Made by a program: the position numbers and the translations under genes
Part shown: positions 9,083 through 18,498 of the stretch, piece after piece
How the letters are laid out: each line of letters starts with the position of its first letter
Numbering within the stretch: the stretch's first letter is position 1
NCBI GenBank assembly: GCA_047623945.1
Contig: JBLHOT010000003.1
Location: 1 to 64,000, forward strand
From: Arcticibacterium sp047623945
Lineage (GTDB): Bacteria; Bacteroidota; Bacteroidia; Cytophagales; Spirosomataceae
DNA: 64,000 nt
Direction of reading: 5' to 3'
Notes under the pieces: generated by a model
Databases searched by the model: none
What the model saw: the letters and a program-made list of their open reading frames with translations, nothing else
What the model was told of the DNA's origin: nothing

Positions 9083-11746
9083 TCACTTTTTAGAATAAAC
9101 TAAATCTTCAACATCGCCTTGATCAACGGGAAATAGTAGACTAAATAAATACCCGCCAATTATACAAGTAGGCATAGCGATAAGTGGATAAATAAAGAAG
9201 TTAAGGTCGGTGCCATATTTTACAAAAGCTAAAACGAAAATACTTAAGACCGCTCCTATCAGTGTGCCTTTCCAATTGGCCTTTTTAATAAAAATCCCAA
9301 GTATAAAAATACTCGCCAAAGCACTGCCGAAGAGGCCAAGAACTTCTTGGAAAAAGAAGAACAAGGACTTTACTGGAAATGCAGCCATGAGACAGGCAAC
9401 CGCCGTTCCCAATATACCAACGCCTACTGTGGCCCATTTGGCCATGGACAGACCTTTTACTTCGGTATAAGTTTTGGAAAAACGCTTATAGAAATCTACC
9501 GTTATCACTGTAGAAACACTGTGCATGCTGCTATCTAGGCTTGACATAGATGCTGAGTAAATACCTGCTATCACTAAACCGGCAACACCCGGAGGCAATT
9601 GATTGGCAATAAAGCGTGGAAATACGCTGTCATTTTGCATTCCAATGCTCAAAAACTCAGGGTGAACTTTAAAATAAACGTACAGAAAGGTCCCTGTCAT
9701 AAAAATCAAGATACCAGCAGGGATAGAAATAATGCCATTGAGCCAGATACTCTTACGTGCATCTGCTTCGCTTGTGGTGGTCATATAGCGTTGAACAATG
9801 GCCTGATCCGTCGTATAAGGAGCCAAATTAAGTGCAAAAGAGCCAAGAAATAAAGACCAGGTTACAACCTCGGTAAAGCTAAAGCGGAAATCAACCAGTT
9901 GTAATTTACTATCTGCCAAAGCAGTGTCATAAATAAGACCCAAGTCACCAATATCAATGGCGATATAAACCAAACTGACGATCAAGCCCATAATCAACAC
10001 CATTACCTGAATCACATCAGTCCAAATTACGGCTTCAATTCCACCTAAATAGGTATAAAGCACTGCCAAAACGCCCATTATCACAATGGCTGTATAAATA
10101 TCCATCCCAATCACGGTAGATAAAGCCAGAGCGGGTAGGTAAACTACAATCCCCATTCTTACCAATTGGAAAAGAACAAAAGAGCTGCTACCAAACATGC
10201 GAACAGCTACATTGAAACGCCTTTCTAAATACTCATAAGCCGTTGTTACATTTAACTTTTTGTAAAAAGGAAGATAATAGGTTATCACAATGGGCACGAT
10301 AAGCAAAATCGTAAAATAGCTTAAATAGATCTGCCAATCGAAGGCATAAGCCAAGGCAGGCTGAGAAAGGTAGGTGATAGCACTAAGCATTGTTGCGTAA
10401 ATACTGAGTCCTGTAGCCCACCAGGGAATTCTACCTCCACCTAAAAAGTAATCGTTGGTAGTTTTGTTGCCTCTGGAAAAATACCAGCCCATGAAAAGCA
10501 TCAGAAACAGGTAAACAAAAAGCGTCACATAATTTACCCAGCCAAAGTCAGGCTCTTCCTTTTTAAAATTAGCACGAAGCACCTTGTTGGTTCTTACTCC
10601 TGGGCTTATCTCTCCACCTGGGATTATTATGTTGCCACCCCAGTGTACTGCTGACGTCACCACTGGTGTTGCTGAAGGTAATTCTCCTTTTTTTACCCAA
10701 GTGTCTGTAATAGTATGATAGGCCCAGATTGTAGGGCTAAAGCTAGTAGTCTTCAAAAGTTCTAATTGTTTCTTTTCGCTTTCTGAACCAGCATGATCAC
10801 CCATCAAGCCTATTCTTTCGTGTAGGTATTGACCAGAACCACCCGCTCCACCGAAGACTAAAATGTGCGAATCCCCTTCTTTAGTCGCAGGGGCAGCAGC
10901 CAGATAGGCACCTTCTACACCTGGTGTATTGTTGCTCGGGGAGGCATGTTTTTTTGACCAGTTTTTTGCTAAAATGTTATATTCATACACATCATCTAGC
11001 ATCCGATACCTAGGCGATTGTGCACTGTCAAAAGACAAGCCGCTAAAAAGGTAAATACAATCTTCATGGCCATTGCTCTGCCCTACCATTACTGCTTGCA
11101 TGCGATGTTTTGCTGGAAAGTCAGGTTCTTGCATCCAAGTGAATTGCTTACGATTGAGTGAAGCCTTAAGATTGAAGGTTAGGAAAGCAGAAGTAGTGAG
11201 GCCACCCTTTTCCTTTTGCCCACCAAGTATATAAACGGTATTCCCAGCTAGCGTTGCTGACATGCTACTGAGTGGGAAAGGTAACGATGGAAGTTTTTCG
11301 AGAACAATATCCTGGTTCTCCCATTTTAATATGAAAACATCCTTATAAACGCCCGTTTCATTATCTCCGCCAATGCACAACAAGCCTTGCTCCGTGGTAA
11401 TGGAGACACCATTGGCTAGGGCCTGCGGTAATACGGTGGCTGATTTGTGCCACTGAGACTTGTCTTTGTCTTTTGTAAGAAGATAGATACTGTTATGCCA
11501 TTTCTTTTGTCCGCCTTCCCATACGGGTTCGTTGGGAAAATTGGCCCCACCCGCAAATATTAGAGCATCATTATGGGTTCCAACAAAAGCACCATTTAAG
11601 CCAACTGAATTGGGCATGGGTTGCAATTCGGACCAATCAAAAATAGCAGCATTGTCCTGAGCATAGGTGATAAAACTACTAAGAACTAGCGTTAACAGTA
11701 CAAAAAAGCGGACGAATTCATTTTGACGATTGTTGCATTCATTCAT
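9083..11746 (-). CDS. Kelch domain fused to sodium:solute symporter (sialic acid uptake)
   Basis: 887 residues. A signal peptide (about 10-30) is followed by Kelch repeats (about 35-375; IFAGGANFPNEP, LLCIGGDNETG, VYILGGQKEKGG, ILVFGGAGGSG, IIIPGGEIS). These resemble the NanM sialic acid mutarotase. From about 398 a sodium/solute symporter domain of ~13 helices follows, with GWYFSRGNKTTNDYFLGGGRIPWWATGLS and the core segment APYTTDQAIVQRYM. I infer that the outer Kelch part converts the alpha-anomer released by sialidase to the beta form and hands it to the symporter. It lies 14 bases after the GH20 gene and is intact. Confidence 0.88.
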   Translation of the reverse strand: MNECNNRQNEFVRFFVLLTLVLSSFITYAQDNAAIFDWSELQPMPNSVGLNGAFVGTHNDALIFAGGANFPNEPVWEGGQKKWHNSIYLLTKDKDKSQWHKSATVLPQALANGVSITTEQGLLCIGGDNETGVYKDVFILKWENQDIVLEKLPSLPFPLSSMSATLAGNTVYILGGQKEKGGLTTSAFLTFNLKASLNRKQFTWMQEPDFPAKHRMQAVMVGQSNGHEDCIYLFSGLSFDSAQSPRYRMLDDVYEYNILAKNWSKKHASPSNNTPGVEGAYLAAAPATKEGDSHILVFGGAGGSGQYLHERIGLMGDHAGSESEKKQLELLKTTSFSPTIWAYHTITDTWVKKGELPSATPVVTSAVHWGGNIIIPGGEISPGVRTNKVLRANFKKEEPDFGWVNYVTLFVYLFLMLFMGWYFSRGNKTTNDYFLGGGRIPWWATGLSIYATMLSAITYLSQPALAYAFDWQIYLSYFTILLIVPIVITYYLPFYKKLNVTTAYEYLERRFNVAVRMFGSSSFVLFQLVRMGIVVYLPALALSTVIGMDIYTAIVIMGVLAVLYTYLGGIEAVIWTDVIQVMVLIMGLIVSLVYIAIDIGDLGLIYDTALADSKLQLVDFRFSFTEVVTWSLFLGSFALNLAPYTTDQAIVQRYMTTTSEADARKSIWLNGIISIPAGILIFMTGTFLYVYFKVHPEFLSIGMQNDSVFPRFIANQLPPGVAGLVIAGIYSASMSSLDSSMHSVSTVITVDFYKRFSKTYTEVKGLSMAKWATVGVGILGTAVACLMAAFPVKSLFFFFQEVLGLFGSALASIFILGIFIKKANWKGTLIGAVLSIFVLAFVKYGTDLNFFIYPLIAMPTCIIGGYLFSLLFPVDQGDVEDLVYSKK

Positions 11747-11760
11747 TTTGTAAGAATCAT

Positions 11761-13822
11761 TTAATATACTGGCGTCTGTTTTTCTTCCAATTCATGGATA
11801 GAAGGCCAAAAAAGCAGGTCACTAGCCTCTCGAACGTTATCCCCTCCCAAATCAACTGGAACGCAAGTAAACATCCATTTCCAAGAGTTTCCTCCATGAG
11901 GTATTTTTAAAAGAACCTTATTCCACCCTTCTTTTAGCTTTACCATTGTGGGGTTTCGATAAAAATAATCCTCGTCCATAAAGGGAATTTCATCGCTTTT
12001 TTCTGGATAGCATGCTTGTTGCCATTGTGGTGGTTCTATAATTTCATCATTTACCCAAATACCTCTTTGTGTGTAGTGCCACTCACCCAGTATGGGTGTG
12101 GGGCCACCCCTTCATCCTCCAGATCTGCACCAGCCCTGAAAACCAATCCAAAACTCCTGAATTCTTTCTGTTGGTACATATATTCTTGTTAAAGCGTAGT
12201 ACGTTCCTTTAGGGGTAGAAGTGTATGAAGGAAAACCAAAAAAATGTTTGAGATGAATTGTTCCTCCGGCCACTATCTCCGACCAGCTATAGGTTGAATC
12301 TCCTATTTCATAAGACCCTTGAAGTGATTTCTCTACAGGAAAGGTAGTGTTAAAGTTTCCCATATGATCTAAAGGCCCTAAGAGTCGCCAAACTAATTTT
12401 GACTGCAGGGTGTAAGGAAACTCCTTGTTTTGAAAAAAGGAGTCTCTGTGTTTAACTACTTTTTTCTCAAAGCTTAAGAAAGCCCTAAATTCAGGCGTTT
12501 GTGGTGCGGGTAGCTTAGCCCTGTATTCAAAATGATTCTTTGATTTACCATGCCAAATTGACTCTGCATAAAACACAATAGCTGGGTAAATAGGATTTTG
12601 CTTTAAAATATCCCGTTCATGGTGTACGCGATTATCTGGCCAAGCACACAAAATACCTCCCAAAGCTAGATCATCTCCAATTGGCTGTCTACAAGGTTGC
12701 TGAAAAAACAAGCGAACCATCCCAGCAAAAGGGTCGAGATGATTGATATAATTTGCACGTGAATCTATGAAGCGGTGTCCCTCTCGTACCTCATGCATTG
12801 CCCATAGCTGACTTATGGAGTTGGAGTCTTGAGGTATGGCAAGACCCTTATCCCAAACAATTACTTCTCGGTCATTATTCTTGAGAACGTCGATGATATC
12901 GTGTAAAATCTGCGTATCCATCAATTCTCTGCTGTTTCTTACTTCATCTGTGCCATTATGGACATAAGGGCATAGTTTCGGCGTCAGCCAAGCTACAAAG
13001 CTCTTTAAAGAGGTTCAGTAAAATAGGCTTAACCCTTAGGTCATTCATTGAATTATATCCAGACGCTTTACGGAAAGCTTCGGTATGACCAGGGATGTCA
13101 AACTCAGGGATAACGGTTATAAATCGTTTCTGACAGAATTGAATAATCTCTTTAAAGTCCTCTTGAGTGTAAAAGCCCCCCTTACCTCTGCTGGTAGCTT
13201 CAATAGATTGTAATTGTGGATATAGCGTACTTTCTAGTCGCCATGCTGGGTTATCGGTCAAGTGCCAATGAAAAGTATTGTATTTGTACAGAGCAAGTAT
13301 TTCAATTTGCTCTTTGAGTTGTTTCACAGATTGGAAGTTTCTACCTGTGTCGTGTAAAAATCCACGAATATTGAAGGCCGGAAAGTCTATAATCCTAAGC
13401 TGTGGCAAAGTGTTGCTACCTCCTAAAACTATCAGTTGTTTAAGGGTTTGTAGCCCGTAGAAAGTCCCTTTGTCGTCATTGGCTTTTATGCGTACATCTT
13501 TACTTATTTCTAAGTGGTAGCCTTCTTTATGATTGAAATCAATGCTGGAGTCTTTTATCAAGTGAACTTTTAAACCATTCGTGGTTTTAGGTGTCTCATT
13601 GCTTTTTAGGAACTCGCTGAGCTGCTCGATAAGTTGTGGAAAATCATTTTCAACAATATCTAAAGCGTTATATTTCAATTCATATTGGCCAAATATGACT
13701 TCTCGCGGCTGAGGAATTAAGGGATATTTGTCAACTAAACTTTGCTGAGCACTAGCGTCGATGGGCAGAATCAATACGACAAAAATAACTTCACAAAAAG
13801 CAACAAAATGCCTTTTCATCAC
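11761..13822 (-). pseudogene. Broken GH20 beta-N-acetylhexosaminidase gene
   Basis: Three open pieces together make one ~687-residue exported GH20 enzyme. The N-terminal piece 12956-13822 has a signal peptide, the chitobiase-like domain and DTGRNFQSVKQLKEQI and FHWHLTDNPAWRL. The middle piece 12112-12924 follows, then the C-terminal piece down to 11761. An extra base in the GGG run at 12968-12970 shifts the frame. Removing it restores PYVHNGTDEVRNSREL, which contains the catalytic Asp-Glu pair of GH20. A second lesion is an in-frame TGA at 12112-12114 where CGA (Arg) would continue RSGG-R-RGGPTPILGEW. The gene lies 11 bases after the sialidase and 14 before the symporter gene. It is either a pseudogene or two sequencing errors. 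Confidence 0.85.
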
Positions 13823-13833
13823 TTGAACGTTTA

Positions 13834-14949
13834 TTATGGTTTACGGTAAGAATCCCGGCCATTTGTAAGCCACTCCAAAGAAAAACTCGTGAATACATTT
13901 TCGCTGTGTTCGTCTTTTTCGAAGAACAAGCCGATGTCGCCATTTTCCAAAACCGTCATAGAAGAGTAGGCTGAGCTTCCGGCATAGATCGTTTTACCTT
14001 CAGTCCAAGTTTTACCTTCATCGTAGCTAATTCTTACGGTCATATTTTGTCTTCCTTTTTCCATTTTGGCATTTGAAAAAAGTAACCTGTCTTTGTCAAA
14101 ACCATCCTGTATTGAAGTGTATCGGATAATGCTTGCATTACAGCCTGGATCAATCAAATCGGGGGAAGGAGACGTATTCCATGTTTTGCCTTGATCTTTG
14201 GAAGTGTGAATATATCTCATTCCTGCCTTATTTACCCTTGCATTTACCATCCAAGTACCATCATTGAGCTCAACTACCTTTGATTCATCTGCTGGATTTA
14301 TTGCAGTATCCATAAGGTACCATGACTTTCCGTGATCATCACTGCCGAATAGATGCATACCACGCTGCAAGTTTACCATACAGTGTAAAAGCCTTCCGTC
14401 TCGTGTTTGAATTCCTCTGCCCGACGTGATGAACTTAAACTCCTTGTCCCAAGCTGGGTTGGTTATTTGGGCCGTGATGTCTACGGATTCGCTCCAAGTT
14501 TTTCCGTTGTTTGAACTCTTGGTTACATATAGGTAGTAAACGTCTTTTGCTTTGTCTAAATCCATGACGTTGTAGAACATGAATATCTCATTGGTCTTGC
14601 TATCCACAATCATGGAAGGATCAGATGCAGACTGACCATTGGGTAAATTCACAACGGTTTCAATAGCCGACCAAGTTTTGCCACTATCTGAACTTCGTCG
14701 TTGCACAATATTGATGTCTTTACTGTACTTGAGATCGCCACATCCTGGCACTCGTTCATCAATAGAAGCGATAAGATCACCATTAGGGGCCGTTATAATG
14801 GCTGGAATTCTGTAACACGCAACATCTTTGTTTTCTTCAGCATTGAATACGTTCTGAAAAACAAGTGGCTTTTCTGGGTACTGTTTTTTAGGTACTTGGA
14901 CCTGGCAGCTACCAAGAAGTAATAATGTAAAAGCAACAACCTTTTGCAT
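13834..14949 (-). CDS. Exo-alpha-sialidase, GH33 lipoprotein
   Basis: 371 residues. A lipoprotein signal ends LLLLGSC. The YRIP motif (CYRIPAIITAPNGDLIA) is followed by at least four Asp boxes: SSDSGKTW, SSNNGKTW, GSDDHGKSW, SKDQGKTW and SYDEGKTW. The DPSMIVDSKTNEIFMFYN stretch and a C-terminal SSMTVLENGDIGLFFEKDE carrying the nucleophile-region glutamate are typical. It cleaves terminal sialic acids from glycans at the cell surface or periplasm. It is the second gene of the operon, 12 bases after the epimerase, and intact. Confidence 0.95.
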   Translation of the reverse strand: MQKVVAFTLLLLGSCQVQVPKKQYPEKPLVFQNVFNAEENKDVACYRIPAIITAPNGDLIASIDERVPGCGDLKYSKDINIVQRRSSDSGKTWSAIETVVNLPNGQSASDPSMIVDSKTNEIFMFYNVMDLDKAKDVYYLYVTKSSNNGKTWSESVDITAQITNPAWDKEFKFITSGRGIQTRDGRLLHCMVNLQRGMHLFGSDDHGKSWYLMDTAINPADESKVVELNDGTWMVNARVNKAGMRYIHTSKDQGKTWNTSPSPDLIDPGCNASIIRYTSIQDGFDKDRLLFSNAKMEKGRQNMTVRISYDEGKTWTEGKTIYAGSSAYSSMTVLENGDIGLFFEKDEHSENVFTSFSLEWLTNGRDSYRKP

Positions 14950-14961
14950 CTGTATATATGT

Positions 14962-16116
14962 TTATAAGGATAATTTTTCAAATGTTTGCCAGCATTGATA
15001 CATGGCACGTGGTACATGGAAGCAGCCCTTCCACTTACCCCCCTTTAGATCTAATAAGACTTCTCCTTGTCTATTAAGATACCCATACCATTCACCATTT
15101 TCAGGATCTGAAAAATGAGACCAAGCGTAGTCATGAACTTTATCATACCATTCAAGAAACTCTGGCTTTTTAGTTAACTGATACGCTTTCGCCAGAGCAA
15201 CCAAACTTTCAAGATGTACCCACCATAGTTTTTGATCCCATTCTAATTGCTGAAGCGGGCAACCTTTGGCATCCATAAAATAGAAAATTCCGCCATACTT
15301 GGAATCCCAGCTATGGTTGAGAATCGTTAAAACAGTTTCTGCCGCCTTGTTGATTAAGTCTTCGTCATTTCTTCTTTGACCTATATCCATCATAAACCAC
15401 ATGGCCTCTATTCCATGACCAGGGTTTAACAACCTGCCATTGAAGCTATCTTCTAGCGAACCATCAGGACGCACATTTTCATAAATAAGCCCTGAGGGTT
15501 TGTCCAAAAATACTTCCATAACCTCATTTATACTGTAATCTATTGTTTTTTCAACCTCCTGGCTATCTAAAACATCTTCTAGCTCCAAAACGAGATTCGA
15601 TAAGATCATGGGAAGGGCGAAGCTCTTTAATGGTCTTGTTTCCGTGTTTTTTTCAAGGCTTCCTTTTGAGCTATCTTTTCGTTTAAGAATATTAAAGTAC
15701 GTTTTCCTAGCCAGTTCTTTAATCTCTTTATCACCACTTGCCTTAGCGTATTGGCTGAAGGCCATTGCCGCAAAGCAATCAGAAAAAATATTATAAGGTT
15801 TCACAAGAGGTTTGCCTTCTGACGTAGTAGAGAAGTAAAAGTTTCCGTTTTCATCCGAACCATGTTCAATCAAAAAGTCAATGCCTGATTTAGCTATTTT
15901 GAGCCATTGCTCTTTTTGCTCTACTTTGTTATAAAGCATAGAAAACATCCAAGCTTGTCTTCCTTGTAGCCAAATAAACTTATCCGTTTCAAATACTTTT
16001 CCCTTGGTGTTTAAGCAGGTGAAGTAGCCCCCGTTAGAATTATCCTGTGAAGCGTTTTCCCAAAAAGGAATAATGTCATTAAGTAGTGTCTCGCGATACA
16101 GATTGGAAAGTTTCAT
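14962..16116 (-). CDS. N-acylglucosamine 2-epimerase (AGE family)
   Basis: About 384 residues forming an (alpha/alpha)6 barrel of the AGE family. Visible family elements are GYFTCLNTKGKVF, LQGRQAWMFSMLYN, LLNPGHGIEAMWFMMD with the catalytic His, and WDQKLWWVHLESLVALAKAY. It interconverts N-acetylmannosamine and N-acetylglucosamine after lyase cleavage of Neu5Ac, replacing NanE. I chose the ATG at 16116 (MKLSNLYRETL): upstream in-frame codons overlap the operator at 16120-16140. It is the first gene of the sialic-acid operon, divergent from gntR. Confidence 0.92.
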   Translation of the reverse strand: MKLSNLYRETLLNDIIPFWENASQDNSNGGYFTCLNTKGKVFETDKFIWLQGRQAWMFSMLYNKVEQKEQWLKIAKSGIDFLIEHGSDENGNFYFSTTSEGKPLVKPYNIFSDCFAAMAFSQYAKASGDKEIKELARKTYFNILKRKDSSKGSLEKNTETRPLKSFALPMILSNLVLELEDVLDSQEVEKTIDYSINEVMEVFLDKPSGLIYENVRPDGSLEDSFNGRLLNPGHGIEAMWFMMDIGQRRNDEDLINKAAETVLTILNHSWDSKYGGIFYFMDAKGCPLQQLEWDQKLWWVHLESLVALAKAYQLTKKPEFLEWYDKVHDYAWSHFSDPENGEWYGYLNRQGEVLLDLKGGKWKGCFHVPRAMYQCWQTFEKLSL

Positions 16117-16119
16117 TGA

Positions 16120-16140
16120 TTTATATGTATAACATAACAC
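16120..16140. promoter_or_regulatory. GntR-type operator, half-conserved copy
   Basis: The right 15 bases (ATATGTATAACATAACAC region) are the same as in the full palindrome at 18172-18192, while the left arm has decayed. The core GT-ATA-AC fits the GT-N3-AC pattern of FadR/FCD-subfamily GntR proteins. It lies directly before the epimerase ATG and about 70 bases from the divergent regulator gene, so the regulator probably controls this operon and perhaps itself. Confidence 0.6.
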
Positions 16141-16209
16141 AAGGTTAAAGATTAAATTCTAGTAATAAGACATAGTTACCTATTTTTACGACCCCAACAA
16201 TTACAATTA

Positions 16210-16950
16210 ATGAAAAAAGGCTTGAAGATTACTCCATTAGAAAACCTCTCTTTGGTAGACAAAGTAGAGCTGAGGGTAATGAAGTTTATAAAGGATAACC
16301 AGCTTAAAATTGGTGACCCAATTCCTAAAGAATTGGAGTTTGCTGAAGCCCTTGGAGTGAGCAGAACTGTAGTACGAGAAGCTTTACTGAGACTGCGAAC
16401 ACTGGGCATAGTTGAATCCAAAAAGCACAAGGGTATGATTTTGACTCACCCTGATATTATTCAAAATATCGAAAAGGTGATTGAATCAAACCTACTTGGA
16501 AATCAGACCCTCACTGATTTCTTTGAACTGAGGCTCATTTTGGAAATGGGAATGGCCGACCTCTTATTTGCCAGAAAAACAGAAGAAGATCTTCATGCCC
16601 TAGAAAAGATTGTGAAGCAAGAAAAGAAATTTGGCGAAAACGGTGCTTTTTTTAGCCTAGCCCTAGAGGTCGCTTTCCATGGTAAACTTTATGAAATCTC
16701 TGGAAATGAAACACTAAAAAAGTTTCAAAACCTGCTTCTACCGGTTTTCAAGTATGTTCACGATACTGTACTTCCAGAAGGGCGAAGTTTCGAATATTCT
16801 TCTGGAAAATTCATTACACATGGCGACCTTTTAAATGAACTGATCTCAGGCACACCCGAGACTTTCAGAATAGCTATGCGAAAACATTTAGAACCGCACT
16901 TTGACCGAGTACTTAAAGTAATTCAAAGCCCGACAGTTTTAGAAGCCTAA
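16210..16950 (+). CDS. GntR/FCD-family regulator of sialic acid genes
   Basis: 246 residues. The N-terminal winged helix (about 18-80) has LKIGDPIPKELEFAEALGVSRTVVREALLRLRTLGIVE, the GntR signature. The FCD ligand domain follows, with FELRLILEMGMADLLF and metal-site-like histidines (VAFHGKLYEISGN, HLEPHFDRV). It is divergent from the AGE operon and convergent with nanA, the position of a NanR-like regulator. The likely ligand is Neu5Ac or an intermediate; this is inference. The two matching palindromes at 16120 and 18172 are its probable sites. Confidence 0.9.
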   Translation: MKKGLKITPLENLSLVDKVELRVMKFIKDNQLKIGDPIPKELEFAEALGVSRTVVREALLRLRTLGIVESKKHKGMILTHPDIIQNIEKVIESNLLGNQTLTDFFELRLILEMGMADLLFARKTEEDLHALEKIVKQEKKFGENGAFFSLALEVAFHGKLYEISGNETLKKFQNLLLPVFKYVHDTVLPEGRSFEYSSGKFITHGDLLNELISGTPETFRIAMRKHLEPHFDRVLKVIQSPTVLEA

Positions 16951-17013
16951 TTCTAACATTGTCAAATAGATATAATAAAAAAAGTCCCGAGTCTTATATT
17001 TCCAATTAGACCG

Positions 17014-17925
17014 CTAGGCGGGTTTTATGCTAAACCACTTGCTCAAGCCTAAGGCCTTTAATTCTCCTATTGCAAGCTGATATACCTTATCCTCAACTGT
17101 ATTGTGTGGAAACCTACTAGGGCCACAATCTACGCCAAAGTATTTCATGAAACCTTTACCAGATCCATTGAAACCACCTACTGCATCTAACGTTTGTACG
17201 AATCGAATAGCCTTTTCTTGTAAAACCGCCGCCGCCTCATTCTCTCCATGTTCAAAAAGACGTCTGATTTCATAATACAAGGGAGCCAAGTGATTGTAAG
17301 TGCTACCAACCCAGCCTTGAGCACCAAAACCAAGCCCTGCTAAGAATATTTCATCAAAACCGAATAAGATATTAAACTCACCATTTTGAAAGTCACTTGC
17401 CTGCCTAAATCCAATTAAATCGTTGCTAGTAAACTTTATACCCGCTAAGTTAGGAATGACCTTAGATGCCTTTTCCAAAAACTTCACCATGTCTAAATTA
17501 GCTCCTGACAAAACTGGAATATGATAATAGTAGAAAGGCAAATTTGGAGCACAAGCTGCAATTTCCTTACAATAGGTTACTAGCGTATCAATGCTGTTAA
17601 GTCTGAAATAATAGGGTGCAAGGGCCGCTATTGCATCTACCTTATCTGCAGAGTGTGAAGCAAGCTCCTTAGCGTTTTCCAGGCAGGTATCACCCACATG
17701 GTCTATTAAAAACAAGTCTGGTTTCTTACACTTGTTCCAAGCATTGACTATCTCCTTTCTTTCATTAATTTGAAGAGAAGCGAAATCGCCAGTAGAACCA
17801 TTCATAAACACACCAGAAACCTTGTTGTTTCTTAAAAATTCGGCGTAAGTAGGAATAATGGAAGTATTAAGAGAACCATCTTGGTTCATTGGAGTATAAG
17901 ACGCAGCGATCAAGTTTTTAAGCAT
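17014..17925 (-). CDS. nanA: N-acetylneuraminate lyase (DHDPS family)
   Basis: 303 residues forming a TIM barrel. The Schiff-base lysine is K164 in AGIKFTSNDL, the catalytic tyrosine is Y134 in FYYYHIP, and the carboxylate loop is GSTGDFASL. The YYYHIP and GIKFT motifs are those of sialic acid lyases rather than dihydrodipicolinate synthases. It cleaves Neu5Ac to ManNAc and pyruvate in the cytoplasm, feeding the AGE epimerase. It is transcribed away from the susD side, with a perfect-armed GntR operator about 250 bases upstream. Confidence 0.94.
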   Translation of the reverse strand: MLKNLIAASYTPMNQDGSLNTSIIPTYAEFLRNNKVSGVFMNGSTGDFASLQINERKEIVNAWNKCKKPDLFLIDHVGDTCLENAKELASHSADKVDAIAALAPYYFRLNSIDTLVTYCKEIAACAPNLPFYYYHIPVLSGANLDMVKFLEKASKVIPNLAGIKFTSNDLIGFRQASDFQNGEFNILFGFDEIFLAGLGFGAQGWVGSTYNHLAPLYYEIRRLFEHGENEAAAVLQEKAIRFVQTLDAVGGFNGSGKGFMKYFGVDCGPSRFPHNTVEDKVYQLAIGELKALGLSKWFSIKPA

Positions 17926-18171
17926 AACAAATGAGGAGATTTGAATTAAACAAAAGAGGGAGAGTCAGAGCATTTACACCCTAACGCCTCTTTTTATAAC
18001 CTATGAAAGTATTTAATGTTTTCTATCTATAACAGCATATCAATTTAGCATCTTATTTGTATCCAGGAGGTTGTACTTCTTCCTAGCATGTTAATTGGTA
18101 ATATCATTAAGAACTCTTCGCTTTATATATTTAATACTTTCAAGTGCGGTAGATGTTCTTTGAAAGCTTTT

Positions 18172-18192
18172 GTGTTATGTATAACATAACAC
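18172..18192. promoter_or_regulatory. GntR-type operator, full palindrome
   Basis: Arms GTGTTATGT (18172-18180) and ACATAACAC (18184-18192) are perfect inverted repeats around ATA. The right half recurs at 16120-16140 before the AGE operon. The site lies 247 bases upstream of nanA. A second use, control of read-through from susCD, is possible because susD also ends nearby. Confidence 0.65.
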
Positions 18193-18262
18193 GAAGTTAT
18201 GAACAATCTTAGAAGTATTGCAAATTCATTTACCCTTTTGAATACCTCTAAAGCAGAAAAGG

Positions 18263-18449
18263 CAAATACAGAATGATGCGACACGTTTTTCTGTTAAAAC
18301 AGTTGCTAAAGTTACATAAAGGACCGCTTTAGCTCATGCAGAAGATGATTTAAAACAGTGAACTTATTAGGATATAAGGGCCTAATGGCCAACCTCAAGA
18401 CAAAGGGGGCCCAGCCATTGATTGTTTTACAGGCTCACTAAAGACCAAA
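18263..18449 (+). pseudogene. Relic of a second penicillin-acylase-type gene
   Basis: This stretch aligns base by base with codons about 24-92 of the intact acylase gene at 23765-25801. Near-identical blocks include GCTCATGCAGAAGATGATTT (intact copy GCTCATGCCGAAGATGATTT), encoding AHAEDD, and a block around 18416-18448 matching AIDYVAGLLRTK. It has an in-frame TAA, a small deletion near 18270-18290 and a later frameshift, so it is dead. It is on the same strand as the intact gene and ends next to the susD terminator. Confidence 0.75.
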
Positions 18450-18451
18450 AA

Positions 18452-18477
18452 AAGGGGCAGCAAAATTGCCACCCCTT
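18452..18477 (-). terminator. Terminator of the susC-susD transcript
   Basis: AAGGGG (18452-18457) pairs with CCCCTT (18472-18477), with an inner GCAA/TTGC stem. On the minus strand it is followed by a run of T. It lies 21 bases after the susD stop. Confidence 0.7.
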
Positions 18478-18498
18478 GTTTCCATAAATAGTTTTAAA

